DNA from: Pseudoalteromonas rubra
Lineage (GTDB): Bacteria > Pseudomonadota > Gammaproteobacteria > Enterobacterales > Alteromonadaceae
Reading direction: 5' to 3'
Length of the DNA: 64,000 nt
NCBI RefSeq assembly: GCF_005887115.1
Contig: NZ_PNCJ01000014.1
Coordinates: 186,001 to 250,000, forward strand
A program made the translations under genes and the position numbers. Each line of letters starts with the position of its first letter. The first letter of the stretch is position 1. Shown piece after piece: positions 1 to 7,971 of this stretch. Under the pieces are notes generated by a model that was not told where the DNA came from, searched no databases, and was given only the letters and a program-made list of their open reading frames with translations.

Positions 1-270
1 TCCAGTACCCGAGGGTCAGCCAGAGCAACGCCCGTTGAGTTACTGCCAGAGCAGCTGCAAAACAGTCTGCCAAGACTGCGTTATCAGGCCCATATTTACG
101 CCACCGATGCTCAAAAGCGTTGGATTAAACTGAATAATCGTGAATTGTATGAGGGCGATAACATGGGCGCCCTGCAGTTGGTGGAGATCACCCCAGAGCA
201 AGCCATGTTCGATTTTGATGGGATAGAGTTTACCCTGCAGGCGATGCAGGATTGGCCTGATAACCAATAG
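1..270 (+). CDS. gspB: Type II secretion system assembly protein GspB, C-terminal end (5' partial)
   Basis: The frame is open from the first base and stops at TAG 268-270; the start lies upstream of the window. The last ~75 residues match the periplasmic T2SSB domain of GspB/ExeB/PulB: a Y-A-T-D-A-x-K-R segment, then a beta-rich stretch with R-E-L-Y-E-G-D, L-V-E-I-T-P and F-D-F-D-G-I-E-F. In this family GspB works with the ATPase GspA to insert the outer-membrane secretin GspD through the peptidoglycan, allowing export of folded exoenzymes. A partner gspA would be expected upstream, outside the window. The domain match is clear by eye although the protein is truncated here. Confidence 0.75.
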   Translation, partial: SSTRGSARATPVELLPEQLQNSLPRLRYQAHIYATDAQKRWIKLNNRELYEGDNMGALQLVEITPEQAMFDFDGIEFTLQAMQDWPDNQ

Positions 271-301
271 TACCTATACCAATTACACACATTGTTATTA
301 T

Positions 302-1504
302 TCAGGGCATCATGGTGTGGCGGAAAAAGCGGATCAGATCAATACTGAACTCTTCCGGTTTTATCGCCGCTTCCAGCTCATCGGTCACACGCTTATCGGC
401 CAGATCTATGTCTTTTACTTCTGTATAAAGCATATTTTTGGCGTGATAAAACACTTTTACCACCGGCTTAAGTGGCTCATTGGGGTTACTTGAGGCCACT
501 ATGCCAATACGTTCGCTCTTGAGTTTCACCAGAGTGCCTACCGGATACACGCCAATGCAGTTAATAAAATGGGCCAGCAGGTCGGCGTCATAATGCCCCG
601 GCGTACCCTCTTTTAAAATACGAAAGGCGCGGATCGGGGTTAGTCCAACCTTATAGACGCGTTCGGCCGTCAGGGCATCGTAAACATCAACGATGGCTGC
701 CATGCGAACATACTGAGACAGGTCATCGCCTTGTTTAGCAAAGGGGTAGCCACTGCCATCCAGACGCTCATGGTGAAAGCCCGCAATCTCGGTGGCAATC
801 TGGCCCAGTCCGCTTTCGCCAACAATCTCATAGCTGTATTTGGCATGGGCCATCATTTGCTGGTATTCGTCATCTGTGAGCTTACCGGGTTTATTAAGGA
901 TTTCGTTTGGCACCTTGATTTTGCCAATGTCATGCAACAAGGCACCGGTGGCGAGCTGCTCAATGATGTCGCGTTCGAGGCCAAGGTGTTTAGCAAAAAT
1001 GCTCATCAGAATAGACACATTCAGTGAATGCTCGAGTAAATAGCTGTCTTTTTCACGGATCCGGGCAATACAGGCCAGTGCATCCTGATTGCGAAAAACG
1101 GAGTCAATAAACCCCGAAGCCGTTTGTTTAAACTCTTCAACCGCGATGGCTTTACCGGCTTTGACATCGGCGAAGGCTTTTTCCTGCAGTCCTTTGGCTT
1201 CCTCGTATAAAGCACTTGCATGATCCAGCTCGGCCTCAACACTGGTGCTTTTGTGCCAAGGGTCATGCACCGTGACATTATCCTGATGTGTTTCATTTTG
1301 TGGTTCAGACTGAACTTTGGTTTTGGCTTGCAGTGTTTTGTCCGGATCGATTTCTACTTCGAGTACGCCCGCTTTTTGTAAAGAGCCGATGGCGCCTGTG
1401 GTGCGCACCCAGCCCTGACTTTTTACGCGTACGTGTCCTGCCTGTCGGGTGACACTGACCACAAACATACCAGGTTTTAAGTCATTGATAGTAATCGTTT
1501 TCAC
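302..1504 (-). CDS. HD-GYP domain cyclic-di-GMP phosphodiesterase with N-terminal DUF3391
   Basis: A 400-aa soluble protein. Residues ~1-130 form a DUF3391-type region. The HD-GYP domain follows at ~135-340, with metal ligands HD at 191-192 in H-D-I-G-K and the signature H-H-E-R-L-D-G-S-G-Y-P at 244-254. The complete signature predicts hydrolysis of cyclic di-GMP to pGpG/GMP, lowering the second messenger and favouring motility over biofilm. About 60 residues follow the HD-GYP core. No receiver domain or membrane segment is present, so the input is unknown. The gene stands alone and converges on gspB. Family assignment is firm; in-cell activity is inferred. Confidence 0.93.
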   Translation of the reverse strand: MKTITINDLKPGMFVVSVTRQAGHVRVKSQGWVRTTGAIGSLQKAGVLEVEIDPDKTLQAKTKVQSEPQNETHQDNVTVHDPWHKSTSVEAELDHASALYEEAKGLQEKAFADVKAGKAIAVEEFKQTASGFIDSVFRNQDALACIARIREKDSYLLEHSLNVSILMSIFAKHLGLERDIIEQLATGALLHDIGKIKVPNEILNKPGKLTDDEYQQMMAHAKYSYEIVGESGLGQIATEIAGFHHERLDGSGYPFAKQGDDLSQYVRMAAIVDVYDALTAERVYKVGLTPIRAFRILKEGTPGHYDADLLAHFINCIGVYPVGTLVKLKSERIGIVASSNPNEPLKPVVKVFYHAKNMLYTEVKDIDLADKRVTDELEAAIKPEEFSIDLIRFFRHTMMP

Positions 1505-1676
1505 GGCTGCAATTTGATGGTTGTTCAGACTTTAAGCTTAGCAAAGGTTATGCAGAAAGAAAGGAATAATCGGTGCTGCTGCGCCTTTTATCATCGCCCT
1601 GATACCGCAAAGAGGTTGCAATTATAAAAATTTCTTCGCAAGCTGAGTATCCAAAAAAACGGTAAGAATAACAACG

Positions 1677-2999
1677 ATGAAAACACTACTATCTGCACTA
1701 TCACTGGCGCTGGCGAGTCATTGCACGCTGGCCTACGAACTGGATACCCAAGTATCCCGCGCTTTGCCAAAGCTAGAGGCGCTCTATTTGCATTTGCATC
1801 AGAACCCTGAACTTTCCTACCAAGAGGAGCAGACCGCAAAGCGACTGGCGGATGAACTTCAGCAACTTGGATTTGACGTGACCGAGCGGGTTGGCGGGCA
1901 TGGCGTAGTTGGGTTACTGCGCAACGGAGAGGGGCCAACAGTGATGATCCGCGCCGATACCGATGGTTTACCTATTATCGAGCAGACCGGAAAAGCGTAT
2001 GCGTCAAAGGTGCGGGTTAAAGATGCCAACAACAACGAAGTCGGTGTCATGCATGGGTGTGGCCATGATATTCATATGACCAGCTTTATTGGCACCGCTC
2101 AGCAGCTGGCGAATAACCGCGATCAGTGGCAGGGCACCCTGATGATGGTCGCTCAACCCGCAGAAGAAGTCGGGGCTGGAGCGAAAGCCATGCTTAAAGA
2201 AGGCTTATTTAGCCGCTTTGCTAAGCCCGATCATGTCCTTGGGTTACATGTCAGTGCGTCGTTACCGGCAGGTCAGGTTGCCATTGCGCCGGGCTATGCA
2301 TTGGCGAATGTGGACTCAGTTGACATCACAGTGAGAGGCAAGGGAGGGCACGGTGCATATCCTCACACTACGGTTGATCCTGTGGTACTGGCATCGCGCA
2401 TCGTACTTGCGGCGCAAACTATTACCAGTCGCGAAATTTCGCCGTTAAAACCTTCGGTGATCACGGTGGGCTCAATCCACGGTGGTTCAAAACACAATAT
2501 CATTTCTAACGAAGTTAAACTTCAGCTGACACTGCGTTCATATGACCCTGCTGTTCGAGAGCAGCAAATTGCAGCGCTGGAGCGTATGACCAAGGGGATT
2601 GCATACAGTGCGGGCTTGCCGCCTGAACTCGCCCCGATTGTGTATGTTCACGAAGAAGAGAGTATTCCTTCGACCTATAACACACCTGAGCTAGCAGCGC
2701 GGGTTGAAAAAAGCATTCGTGCTGAGCTGGGTGACGAACATGTCGTCAAGGCTGAGCCTGTGATGGCCGGTGAAGACTTTGGCTTATATGGTCGCACCCC
2801 GGAAAATATCCCGGCAACGATTTTCTGGTTGGGTGGCGTTGAGCCTGAGGCGTACCAGCAGGCTCAGTTTTCGGGTGAAGCGCTACCTTCGTTGCATTCG
2901 AGCAAGTTTGCACCGGACTATCCGCTGACCATAAAAACCGGTGTACGTGCCATGACCGCCAGTGCGCTGGATCTGTTTAAAACGGCACAGGTGCAATAA
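1677..2999 (+). CDS. Exported M20 family amidohydrolase/peptidase
   Basis: A 440-aa protein with a signal peptide (residues ~1-19, cleavage after L-A-Y or nearby), so probably periplasmic or secreted. The body is an M20D-type zinc amidohydrolase (HipO/AbgA/IAA-amino-acid hydrolase group): H-Q-N-P-E-L-S near 41, A-D-T-D-G-L-P at 93-99, C-G-H-D-x-H at 128-133 with metal ligands Cys128 and His130, P-A-E-E at 161-164, His191, and a C-terminal L-H-S-S-K ligand near 415. Such enzymes cleave N-acyl amino acids or other amides; the substrate cannot be read from sequence. The 3' end overlaps the end of convergent rluA by 23 bp. Only a weak ribosome binding site is visible. Confidence 0.9.
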   Translation: MKTLLSALSLALASHCTLAYELDTQVSRALPKLEALYLHLHQNPELSYQEEQTAKRLADELQQLGFDVTERVGGHGVVGLLRNGEGPTVMIRADTDGLPIIEQTGKAYASKVRVKDANNNEVGVMHGCGHDIHMTSFIGTAQQLANNRDQWQGTLMMVAQPAEEVGAGAKAMLKEGLFSRFAKPDHVLGLHVSASLPAGQVAIAPGYALANVDSVDITVRGKGGHGAYPHTTVDPVVLASRIVLAAQTITSREISPLKPSVITVGSIHGGSKHNIISNEVKLQLTLRSYDPAVREQQIAALERMTKGIAYSAGLPPELAPIVYVHEEESIPSTYNTPELAARVEKSIRAELGDEHVVKAEPVMAGEDFGLYGRTPENIPATIFWLGGVEPEAYQQAQFSGEALPSLHSSKFAPDYPLTIKTGVRAMTASALDLFKTAQVQ

Positions 3000-3630
3000 A
3001 GGTCATCATTTTTTCTGACTCAGGGTGACTGATCTGCAGCATTTCTGCGTGCAACTGAAGCCGGGATGCTGCAGCCAGCGCTTCACCTTGGGAGTAGAGG
3101 CGATCTCCTAAAATGGGGTGGCCGAGTGACAGCATATGCACTCGCAGTTGATGGGAGCGTCCGGTGATCGGGGTAAGCTTGACGCGGGTTGCCATAGATT
3201 CGTGTGATAACACTTCAAAATGCGTTAGCGAAGGTTTACCTGTCTCGTGACAGACCATTTGCTTCGGGCGGTTTGGCCAGTCGCAGATCAGCGGCAGGTC
3301 CACAGACCCCTGCTTTTGCTCTACAAGGCCATGCACCCGTGCGATATAACGTTTGGCTGTCAGGCGATCCTGAAATTGGATACTCAGAAAGCGATGTGCT
3401 GCTTTATGCATGGCCAGGCATAATACTCCGGATGTCGCCATATCCAGACGATGAACTATCTTTGCGTTGGGATATACCAGATTAACCCGGTTGATCACAC
3501 TGTCCCAGTGTTTAGGATCCTTACCCGGTACGCTCAGTAAGCCACTGGGTTTATTTAACACCAGCATGTGTTCGTCCTGATAGAGAATATCAAGATAGGG
3601 ATCGGTGGGGGGAGCGTAATTGACTAACAC
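2977..3630 (-). CDS. rluA: RluA, dual-specificity pseudouridine synthase (23S rRNA/tRNA)
   Basis: Converts uridine to pseudouridine in 23S rRNA helix 35 and at position 32 of some tRNAs in Escherichia coli. The sequence follows RluA closely: L-N-K-P-S-G-L-L-S-V-P-G-K, the catalytic H-R-L-D-M-A-T-S-G (Asp63 with this start), L-I-C-D-W-P-N-R-P-K-Q, I-T-G-R-S-H-Q-L-R-V-H and L-G-H-P-I-L-G-D-R. I chose the GTG at 3628-3630: it has AGGTT upstream, gives 217 aa against 219 in E. coli, and its N-terminus (N-Y-A-P-P-T-D-P) aligns with the E. coli start. Longer starts exist at 3669 (ATG) and 3729 (GTG). Convergent 23-bp overlap with the M20 gene. Confidence 0.93.
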   Translation of the reverse strand: MLVNYAPPTDPYLDILYQDEHMLVLNKPSGLLSVPGKDPKHWDSVINRVNLVYPNAKIVHRLDMATSGVLCLAMHKAAHRFLSIQFQDRLTAKRYIARVHGLVEQKQGSVDLPLICDWPNRPKQMVCHETGKPSLTHFEVLSHESMATRVKLTPITGRSHQLRVHMLSLGHPILGDRLYSQGEALAAASRLQLHAEMLQISHPESEKMMTFIAPVPF

Positions 3631-3781
3631 AAATAACCTGCAACTGGCATCGACTTCAAAGGCCGACATTTTACCTAGCGTCTGGCGAAAAGGCCAATCA
3701 CAATACACGTAATGCCCTGTTATTGACACCCGTCAGAAGATAGGAGAAAGTGCAAAACCTAAGCGCGTAAAGGAATCAAGT

Positions 3782-4372
3782 ATGAAGCTACCATTACACT
3801 GCGAATACAGCTACGACCCCGATTTTTTAACTCAGGAAGAAAGCCTGGCTTTGTATCAGTGGCTGACAGACCACTTTGACCTTTCACAACCTGAAACCAT
3901 AACCATGGGAGACGGCTCAAAGGCTGCTATTCGGCCCTGGAAAGTTAATCTGTTAGAACCTGAGCTTGCTCAATCGGGCCAGTTCGGTCTATTCCATGGC
4001 AGACAACAGCCCTGGTTTGCGTTAATTGAGCAGATCCATCAGCGCCTGACAGAACAAACCGGGTTAGTTTTTCCTGTGTGTGTATGTCTGTATTATCCTG
4101 ACGGTGAAGAGTGGATGGATTTTCACTGTGATTTGCCAGCGTTTGGCTCTACTAATGTCATTCCCTCTTTGAGTATAGGCGCAAAGCGTACCTTTCTGAT
4201 ACGCAACACACAAGATCATCAGGAGGTACACTCGGTTGAGCTGGAAAATGGCTCTTTGTTTGTCATGGGCGAGGGTTTTCAGTCACGCTATCAGCATGCG
4301 GTGCCGCGGGCATCAGAAGGGGCAGGTCCCCGTTTTAATTTGACGTTCCGCCAGTTTGATCAGGCTAAATAA
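3782..4372 (+). CDS. AlkB-like Fe(II)/2-oxoglutarate dioxygenase
   Basis: A 196-aa protein with the complete iron and 2-oxoglutarate site of the AlkB superfamily: H115-C-D117, distal His172 in Y-Q-H-A-V-P, and Arg184/Arg190 in the R-F-N-L-T-F-R tail. Residues before 100 form the nucleotide-recognition region. Predicted to remove alkyl groups from nucleic acid bases or to act on a related substrate by oxidation. It belongs to the bacterial AlkB-like group and is not a close copy of E. coli AlkB. The start has AAGGAA 8 nt upstream. A nitrilase-family gene follows after 13 nt and is probably co-transcribed. Confidence 0.87.
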   Translation: MKLPLHCEYSYDPDFLTQEESLALYQWLTDHFDLSQPETITMGDGSKAAIRPWKVNLLEPELAQSGQFGLFHGRQQPWFALIEQIHQRLTEQTGLVFPVCVCLYYPDGEEWMDFHCDLPAFGSTNVIPSLSIGAKRTFLIRNTQDHQEVHSVELENGSLFVMGEGFQSRYQHAVPRASEGAGPRFNLTFRQFDQAK

Positions 4373-4385
4373 GTAAGGAGATGTG

Positions 4386-5099
4386 ATGAAAGTAGGCTTT
4401 TTTCAGTTCGATGTGGCATTTGCTGAGCCTGAGCAAAACCGTGACGCCATCAAGCATGCGCTGGTGATGTCTCATGAGTTTGATCTCTTGTTGCTTCCTG
4501 AGTTGTGTACTACGGGAAGTATATTCTTCGACCGCCAGCAAGTTTTTGATCTGGCAGAAGATTTGTATCAGGGCGCAACTTCACGATTGCTGCAATCCCT
4601 GGCTAAGGAAAAATCAGCCTGTATTGTTGCGGGACTCGCTGAGTGCTACGAAGGGCAGCTCTACAACAGTACGTTGCTGACAGGTCCTGAGGGTTTACTG
4701 GGCATTCACCGCAAAGTGCATCTTGCGTCAACGGATCAGTTACGATTTGTGCCTGGTAAAGACTTCTGCGTGTATGAAGTTCAGGGGGTCAAAATTGGCG
4801 TCTTGTTATGTTACGACATTTGGTTTGAAGACGGTTTGCAAGCACTTAAACAGCAGGGCGTGCAGATCATTCTTAATCCGTCTAACTTTTGTGGTGAGGA
4901 CAGCCTGGCAGTGATCAAAAAAGCGGCCAAAGACTATGGTGTCTATGTGATAGCCGCTAATCGCCTGGGTATGGATCACGACTGTAATACGGGCGTTCGT
5001 TTCATTGGTAACAGCCTGATTATAGACCCACAAGGCACTGTGCTGGCGCAGGGCGACGAGTCTCAACAATTAAGGGTCATTGAGATACCTGTCGGCTAG
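4386..5099 (+). CDS. Carbon-nitrogen hydrolase (nitrilase superfamily amidase)
   Basis: A 237-aa cytoplasmic enzyme with the full nitrilase-superfamily triad: Glu39 in L-P-E-L-C, Lys110 in H-R-K-V-H-L and nucleophile Cys142 in L-L-C-Y-D-I-W-F. Its length matches single-domain omega-amidase/carbamoylase-type members. The substrate is not evident; short amides or N-carbamoyl compounds are typical. Two starts compete: GTG 4383 and ATG 4386. AAGGAG at 4375-4380 is only 2 nt from the GTG but 5 nt from the ATG, so 4386 is preferred. It follows the AlkB-like gene by 13 nt, likely one operon. Confidence 0.88.
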   Translation: MKVGFFQFDVAFAEPEQNRDAIKHALVMSHEFDLLLLPELCTTGSIFFDRQQVFDLAEDLYQGATSRLLQSLAKEKSACIVAGLAECYEGQLYNSTLLTGPEGLLGIHRKVHLASTDQLRFVPGKDFCVYEVQGVKIGVLLCYDIWFEDGLQALKQQGVQIILNPSNFCGEDSLAVIKKAAKDYGVYVIAANRLGMDHDCNTGVRFIGNSLIIDPQGTVLAQGDESQQLRVIEIPVG

Positions 5100-5144
5100 C
5101 TTTCATTAATGATTGTGCCGTCACTCAGACTGCGCTCGTTCTGG

Positions 5145-5594
5145 TCACTCCGCCTGATTTGCTTCATCATAACTGGCACGGGCCGAGGCTATTTCGTCAA
5201 AGTGATCGTCGGCCCAGGACACCAGCTGCCAGGCGGGTTTAGCGAGTCCCCGCCCCAGTTCTGTCAGTTCATATTCCACTTTTACCGGTACCTGAGGGTA
5301 GACAGTGCGTTTGACATAGCCATCGCGCTCCAGATCACGCAATGTTTGTGTCAGCATGCGCTGCGAAATTCCCTGAATCCTCGATTTTAAGGCGTTAAAA
5401 CGGTCTGGGCCATCGACCAGTGCAAACAGAATTAAAATCGACCATTTGTCACCTATCTGTGCTACCACATTCCGGATCGGGCAGCGCTCATTCTGTTCAA
5501 AGACCCTGCGGGCCTGCGGGTTAGTATCGCTCAAAATGCAAATTCCTGAAATTGGGTTAAGTATTAAACAGGCTACTTTGTCGAAATGAGCCAT
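5145..5594 (-). CDS. HxlR family transcriptional regulator
   Basis: A winged-helix regulator with the HxlR hallmarks: C-P-I-R-N-V near the N-terminus (the conserved Cys may sense redox or electrophiles in some members), G-D-K-W-S-I-L-I-L-F, R-F-N-A-L-K-S-R-I-Q-G-I-S-Q-R-M-L-T and the wing segment before E-Y-E-L-T-E-L-G. The ATG at 5594 adds a hydrophobic ~20-residue leader that HxlR proteins normally lack. A TTG at 5534 preceded by AGGAA with 7-nt spacing would give a standard 129-aa protein and may be the real start. The target is unknown; HxlR regulators usually control an adjacent redox gene. Confidence 0.85.
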   Translation of the reverse strand: MAHFDKVACLILNPISGICILSDTNPQARRVFEQNERCPIRNVVAQIGDKWSILILFALVDGPDRFNALKSRIQGISQRMLTQTLRDLERDGYVKRTVYPQVPVKVEYELTELGRGLAKPAWQLVSWADDHFDEIASARASYDEANQAE

Positions 5595-5710
5595 GTTACT
5601 GTCAATTATAGATCTTAGTATACATAAGTAACTAATTGGGTTAAAGGCTTAAACTTAGGCCTAAATCTGTACCCATAGCAGTTTTCTTTTCGGGCGGACT
5701 GTTTGTATGT

Positions 5711-6013
5711 AATGGGAAAAATTGTCTAAAACTTTGTGGTAGCATTGCGAGTTTGTTTTGTAGTGCTTCAGCCAGAGCGTGAGTAATGTCGTCAGGCTGT
5801 GTGTTCATCTTTCTCAAGAAGAATGGCACAAAGTGCTCGTCTGGGTATTTTGTTAACAGAGACAGCGTTGGGTGTGAATCTATTTATAGCATGTTGCTTA
5901 CGGCGTACCATTCCGGTACACCGGTGATTTTAGGTGGCCATGATAATAAGCAGTGGAGTGGTTCGACAGATCCGGTTTGCGAACTTTACTCTGTGGAGCA
6001 CAAAAAGTCGTAA
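5711..6013 (+). pseudogene. Decayed gene for a small secreted protein (in-frame TGA, start lost)
   Basis: Read through one stop, this frame gives a signal-peptide-like segment (K-L-C-G-S-I-A-S-L-F-C-S-A-S-A-R-A), then TGA at 5780-5782, then a Cys-containing mature region that contains K-K-N-G-T-K-C-S-S-G-Y-F-V and S-I-Y-S-M-L-L-T-A-Y-H-S-G-T-P-V and ends in C-E-L-Y-S-V-E-H. No in-frame ATG is visible upstream. The remaining open frame from ATG 5786 (75 aa) has no export signal and no good ribosome binding site. I read it as the remnant of a ~95-aa exported protein. Its final TAA is the first three bases of the adjoining inverted-repeat element, so the element may have replaced the original end. 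Confidence 0.5.
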
Positions 6014-6224
6014 TACCAATTTGCTTAATTAAGTGTTCTATTTTGAGGCGAGAAAATAGGGTCGATAACACCGCTCTCGCGTCCTGCTATCGCTGAGGCA
6101 CCTACATCCATGTAGGCGAGGCAAAAATTTTGCTATTTAGTTGTTCTAAATGAGAAATTTTTAACGCCGTTAGCGTCATATTTGCTCCTTCAAATAGAAC
6201 AGGTATTAAGTGAAATTGGTATTA
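6011..6224. mobile_element. MITE-like element with perfect 12-bp terminal inverted repeats (full copy)
   Basis: A 214-bp non-coding element. It begins TAATACCAATTT and ends AAATTGGTATTA, an exact inverted repeat, and the similarity continues inward (CTTAAT near both ends). The interior carries hairpins such as CCTACAT/ATGTAGG and an AAAAATTT/AAATTTTT pair. No reading frame for a transposase is present, so it would be non-autonomous. A shorter relative at 14641-14713 shares both ends. Terminal inverted repeats, small size, internal structure and a second copy support a MITE-like repeat. No clear target-site duplication beyond the TA/TAA at the ends is seen. Confidence 0.7.
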
Positions 6225-6270
6225 ACTGGTTTATCCAGAAGACACCGTCTTCCAAAAAGAAGAAAAGGCG

Positions 6271-7971
6271 CTATTGCGCCTTTTCGTCCTTACTGTGTAG
6301 CAGTTTTATGATGGCCTTAAAGTTTCGCCGGGAGGTTTCACTTTGCAATGCCTGGCGCAGTATTGGCTTAATCCCGTCCTTTTGCTGCTGGGTGGCTAAG
6401 GCGTTAATCGCAGCCAGTCGAATCGCATCGTCCTGATCATTGACCGCCATATTCAGCACGGTATCACTGGTTCTGGCACTCATCTGATAATGCCCTAATG
6501 CACTGAGCAGGGCTTTTTTATTACGCTCTGGCGATTTAAAGAAGTGTTGTTCCAGATGCTGGTAGGCCGTGTCAGTTTGCATCATACCCAGTGCACGGAT
6601 AGAAGCTTTTTCAATACGGGCACTGGTGTCCGACAAATGGGCATTGATCAGGGTTTCATGCTGTGGATCGCGACTGTTCCCCAATGCGGTGATCAGACTG
6701 GCCGTTTTGCCTTCATTTTCACCCAGCGTGATCTGTTCAGTAATGGCCAGACTTAACTGTGTGGCTGTGTCAGATCCGCTGCGGTTGTTGAGCAAGATCC
6801 CCAATGTCATATAGAAACTGGATTCGACTTCTGAGTCAAGTGTACTAAAGCCATCGGTCAGCATTCCCAATAGCATGTCCGCAGCCTGCTGTGACAAGGG
6901 GGCATTGCCCTGAGTCAGCGCGCGCAGCGCACGAAACTGAGTTAAAGGTTGCTTTTCAGCCAGTAATAACTGGCTAAGTAATTGCTGGCTGGTATCCGAG
7001 TCGAGTTGTCCTAGTGCATTGAACAGACGCATCTGAGCTTTATCATTTAACTCGCCCGAGAGTATGAGCGGCGCCAGGGTGCCAATCACAGCATTGTATT
7101 TTTGCAGCAGAATAGACAGGGTATGGGCGTCTATCTGAGTAATATCTTGCGTGGTAATCAACTGGTTTAGCTCAGCCGCCAGCCGTGCTTTCTCAGCATC
7201 ACTGAGTTCTGCCTCAGTTGTTTGCCAAGCCGCTAGGTCGTTGTCCAGCTCGTACAACTTGCTCTTGAATGGCTGAGGCGCGAGTGTCAGCGTATAGCTT
7301 TGTTGTGAACCAAAGCGCAAGTCTGTACCTGTCAGAGCCAGGGCTTCCTGGCCTTCTCTGTGTTCAATAAAGCAAGTTGAGGGCGTAATGAAGTGTGCGG
7401 AGTCGAGCACCTCAATACGGTTAAAAGTGGCAAGCTGAGTACGGTCAAAGTTGCTGTAGTGCTGTTTGACCATTTTTAACTGTTTACCAGTATGTTGATA
7501 TGCTGGCTGATACTGCCCCAGAGTGTCGGGCTCTTTGCTTACCTGACTTATATCGTGTTGATATTGAAGATAATAAGCCAGCCCTTTTAGCTTGTCCTGG
7601 GTTTGTTGATCCAGTGTGGTCGCAAAGTAAAAATCACTGATGAGGCCATTTTCTGTCACTTTAAACGCAAAGGCATGCTCATAGCTGGGCAATGGCATGC
7701 GCTCTTTGCCCACAGCGGCGGTGACTTGATCTGCTTTAATCGCCCACCAGTTTTTTTCTTGTTCTTTTTTTGCAGGCTTCAGGGAGAGCAACCCCTGTAA
7801 ATGCACCATAGACGTTTGTGGGGCACTTTGTAACTTTATATAGTCGAAGGAAGTCTGGGTTTTAATATCAAAGGTGTATTGTGGCTGGCACTGAGTGCCA
7901 GCCATAACCTGAAAGCTTGTCAGCGCCGCAAAGGGCGCTGCAAGCAGTGTCAATCGACAAAGATTGATCAT
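6271..7971 (-). CDS. Exported large-lipid-transfer-protein-like protein (vitellogenin-N-like) with helical repeats
   Basis: A 566-aa protein with a signal peptide (residues ~1-24, A-G cleavage). Residues ~30-245 are beta-rich. They contain features like the N-sheet of vitellogenin/MTP: a hydrophobic P-x-Y-x-x-x-F-x-F-K-V-x-E-N-G segment at 95-109, K-L-K-G-L-A-Y-Y-L-Q-Y-Q at 127-138, and L-G-Q-Y-Q-P-A-Y at 151-158. Residues ~250-566 are helical repeats (R-L-F-N-A-L-G-Q-L; a L-G-I-L-L-N-N-R segment; four or five HEAT-like units at the end). That order is the lipovitellin/MTP architecture. The start codon overlaps the stop of the upstream lipoprotein gene (ATGA), implying translational coupling. 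Function is inferred: periplasmic lipid binding or transfer. The fallback is a plain HEAT-repeat protein. Confidence 0.6.
   Translation of the reverse strand: MINLCRLTLLAAPFAALTSFQVMAGTQCQPQYTFDIKTQTSFDYIKLQSAPQTSMVHLQGLLSLKPAKKEQEKNWWAIKADQVTAAVGKERMPLPSYEHAFAFKVTENGLISDFYFATTLDQQTQDKLKGLAYYLQYQHDISQVSKEPDTLGQYQPAYQHTGKQLKMVKQHYSNFDRTQLATFNRIEVLDSAHFITPSTCFIEHREGQEALALTGTDLRFGSQQSYTLTLAPQPFKSKLYELDNDLAAWQTTEAELSDAEKARLAAELNQLITTQDITQIDAHTLSILLQKYNAVIGTLAPLILSGELNDKAQMRLFNALGQLDSDTSQQLLSQLLLAEKQPLTQFRALRALTQGNAPLSQQAADMLLGMLTDGFSTLDSEVESSFYMTLGILLNNRSGSDTATQLSLAITEQITLGENEGKTASLITALGNSRDPQHETLINAHLSDTSARIEKASIRALGMMQTDTAYQHLEQHFFKSPERNKKALLSALGHYQMSARTSDTVLNMAVNDQDDAIRLAAINALATQQQKDGIKPILRQALQSETSRRNFKAIIKLLHSKDEKAQ

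Noticed and set aside
5641..5829. A 62-aa minus-strand open frame
   Set aside because: No ribosome binding site or recognisable sequence, and it lies antisense to the secreted-protein pseudogene.
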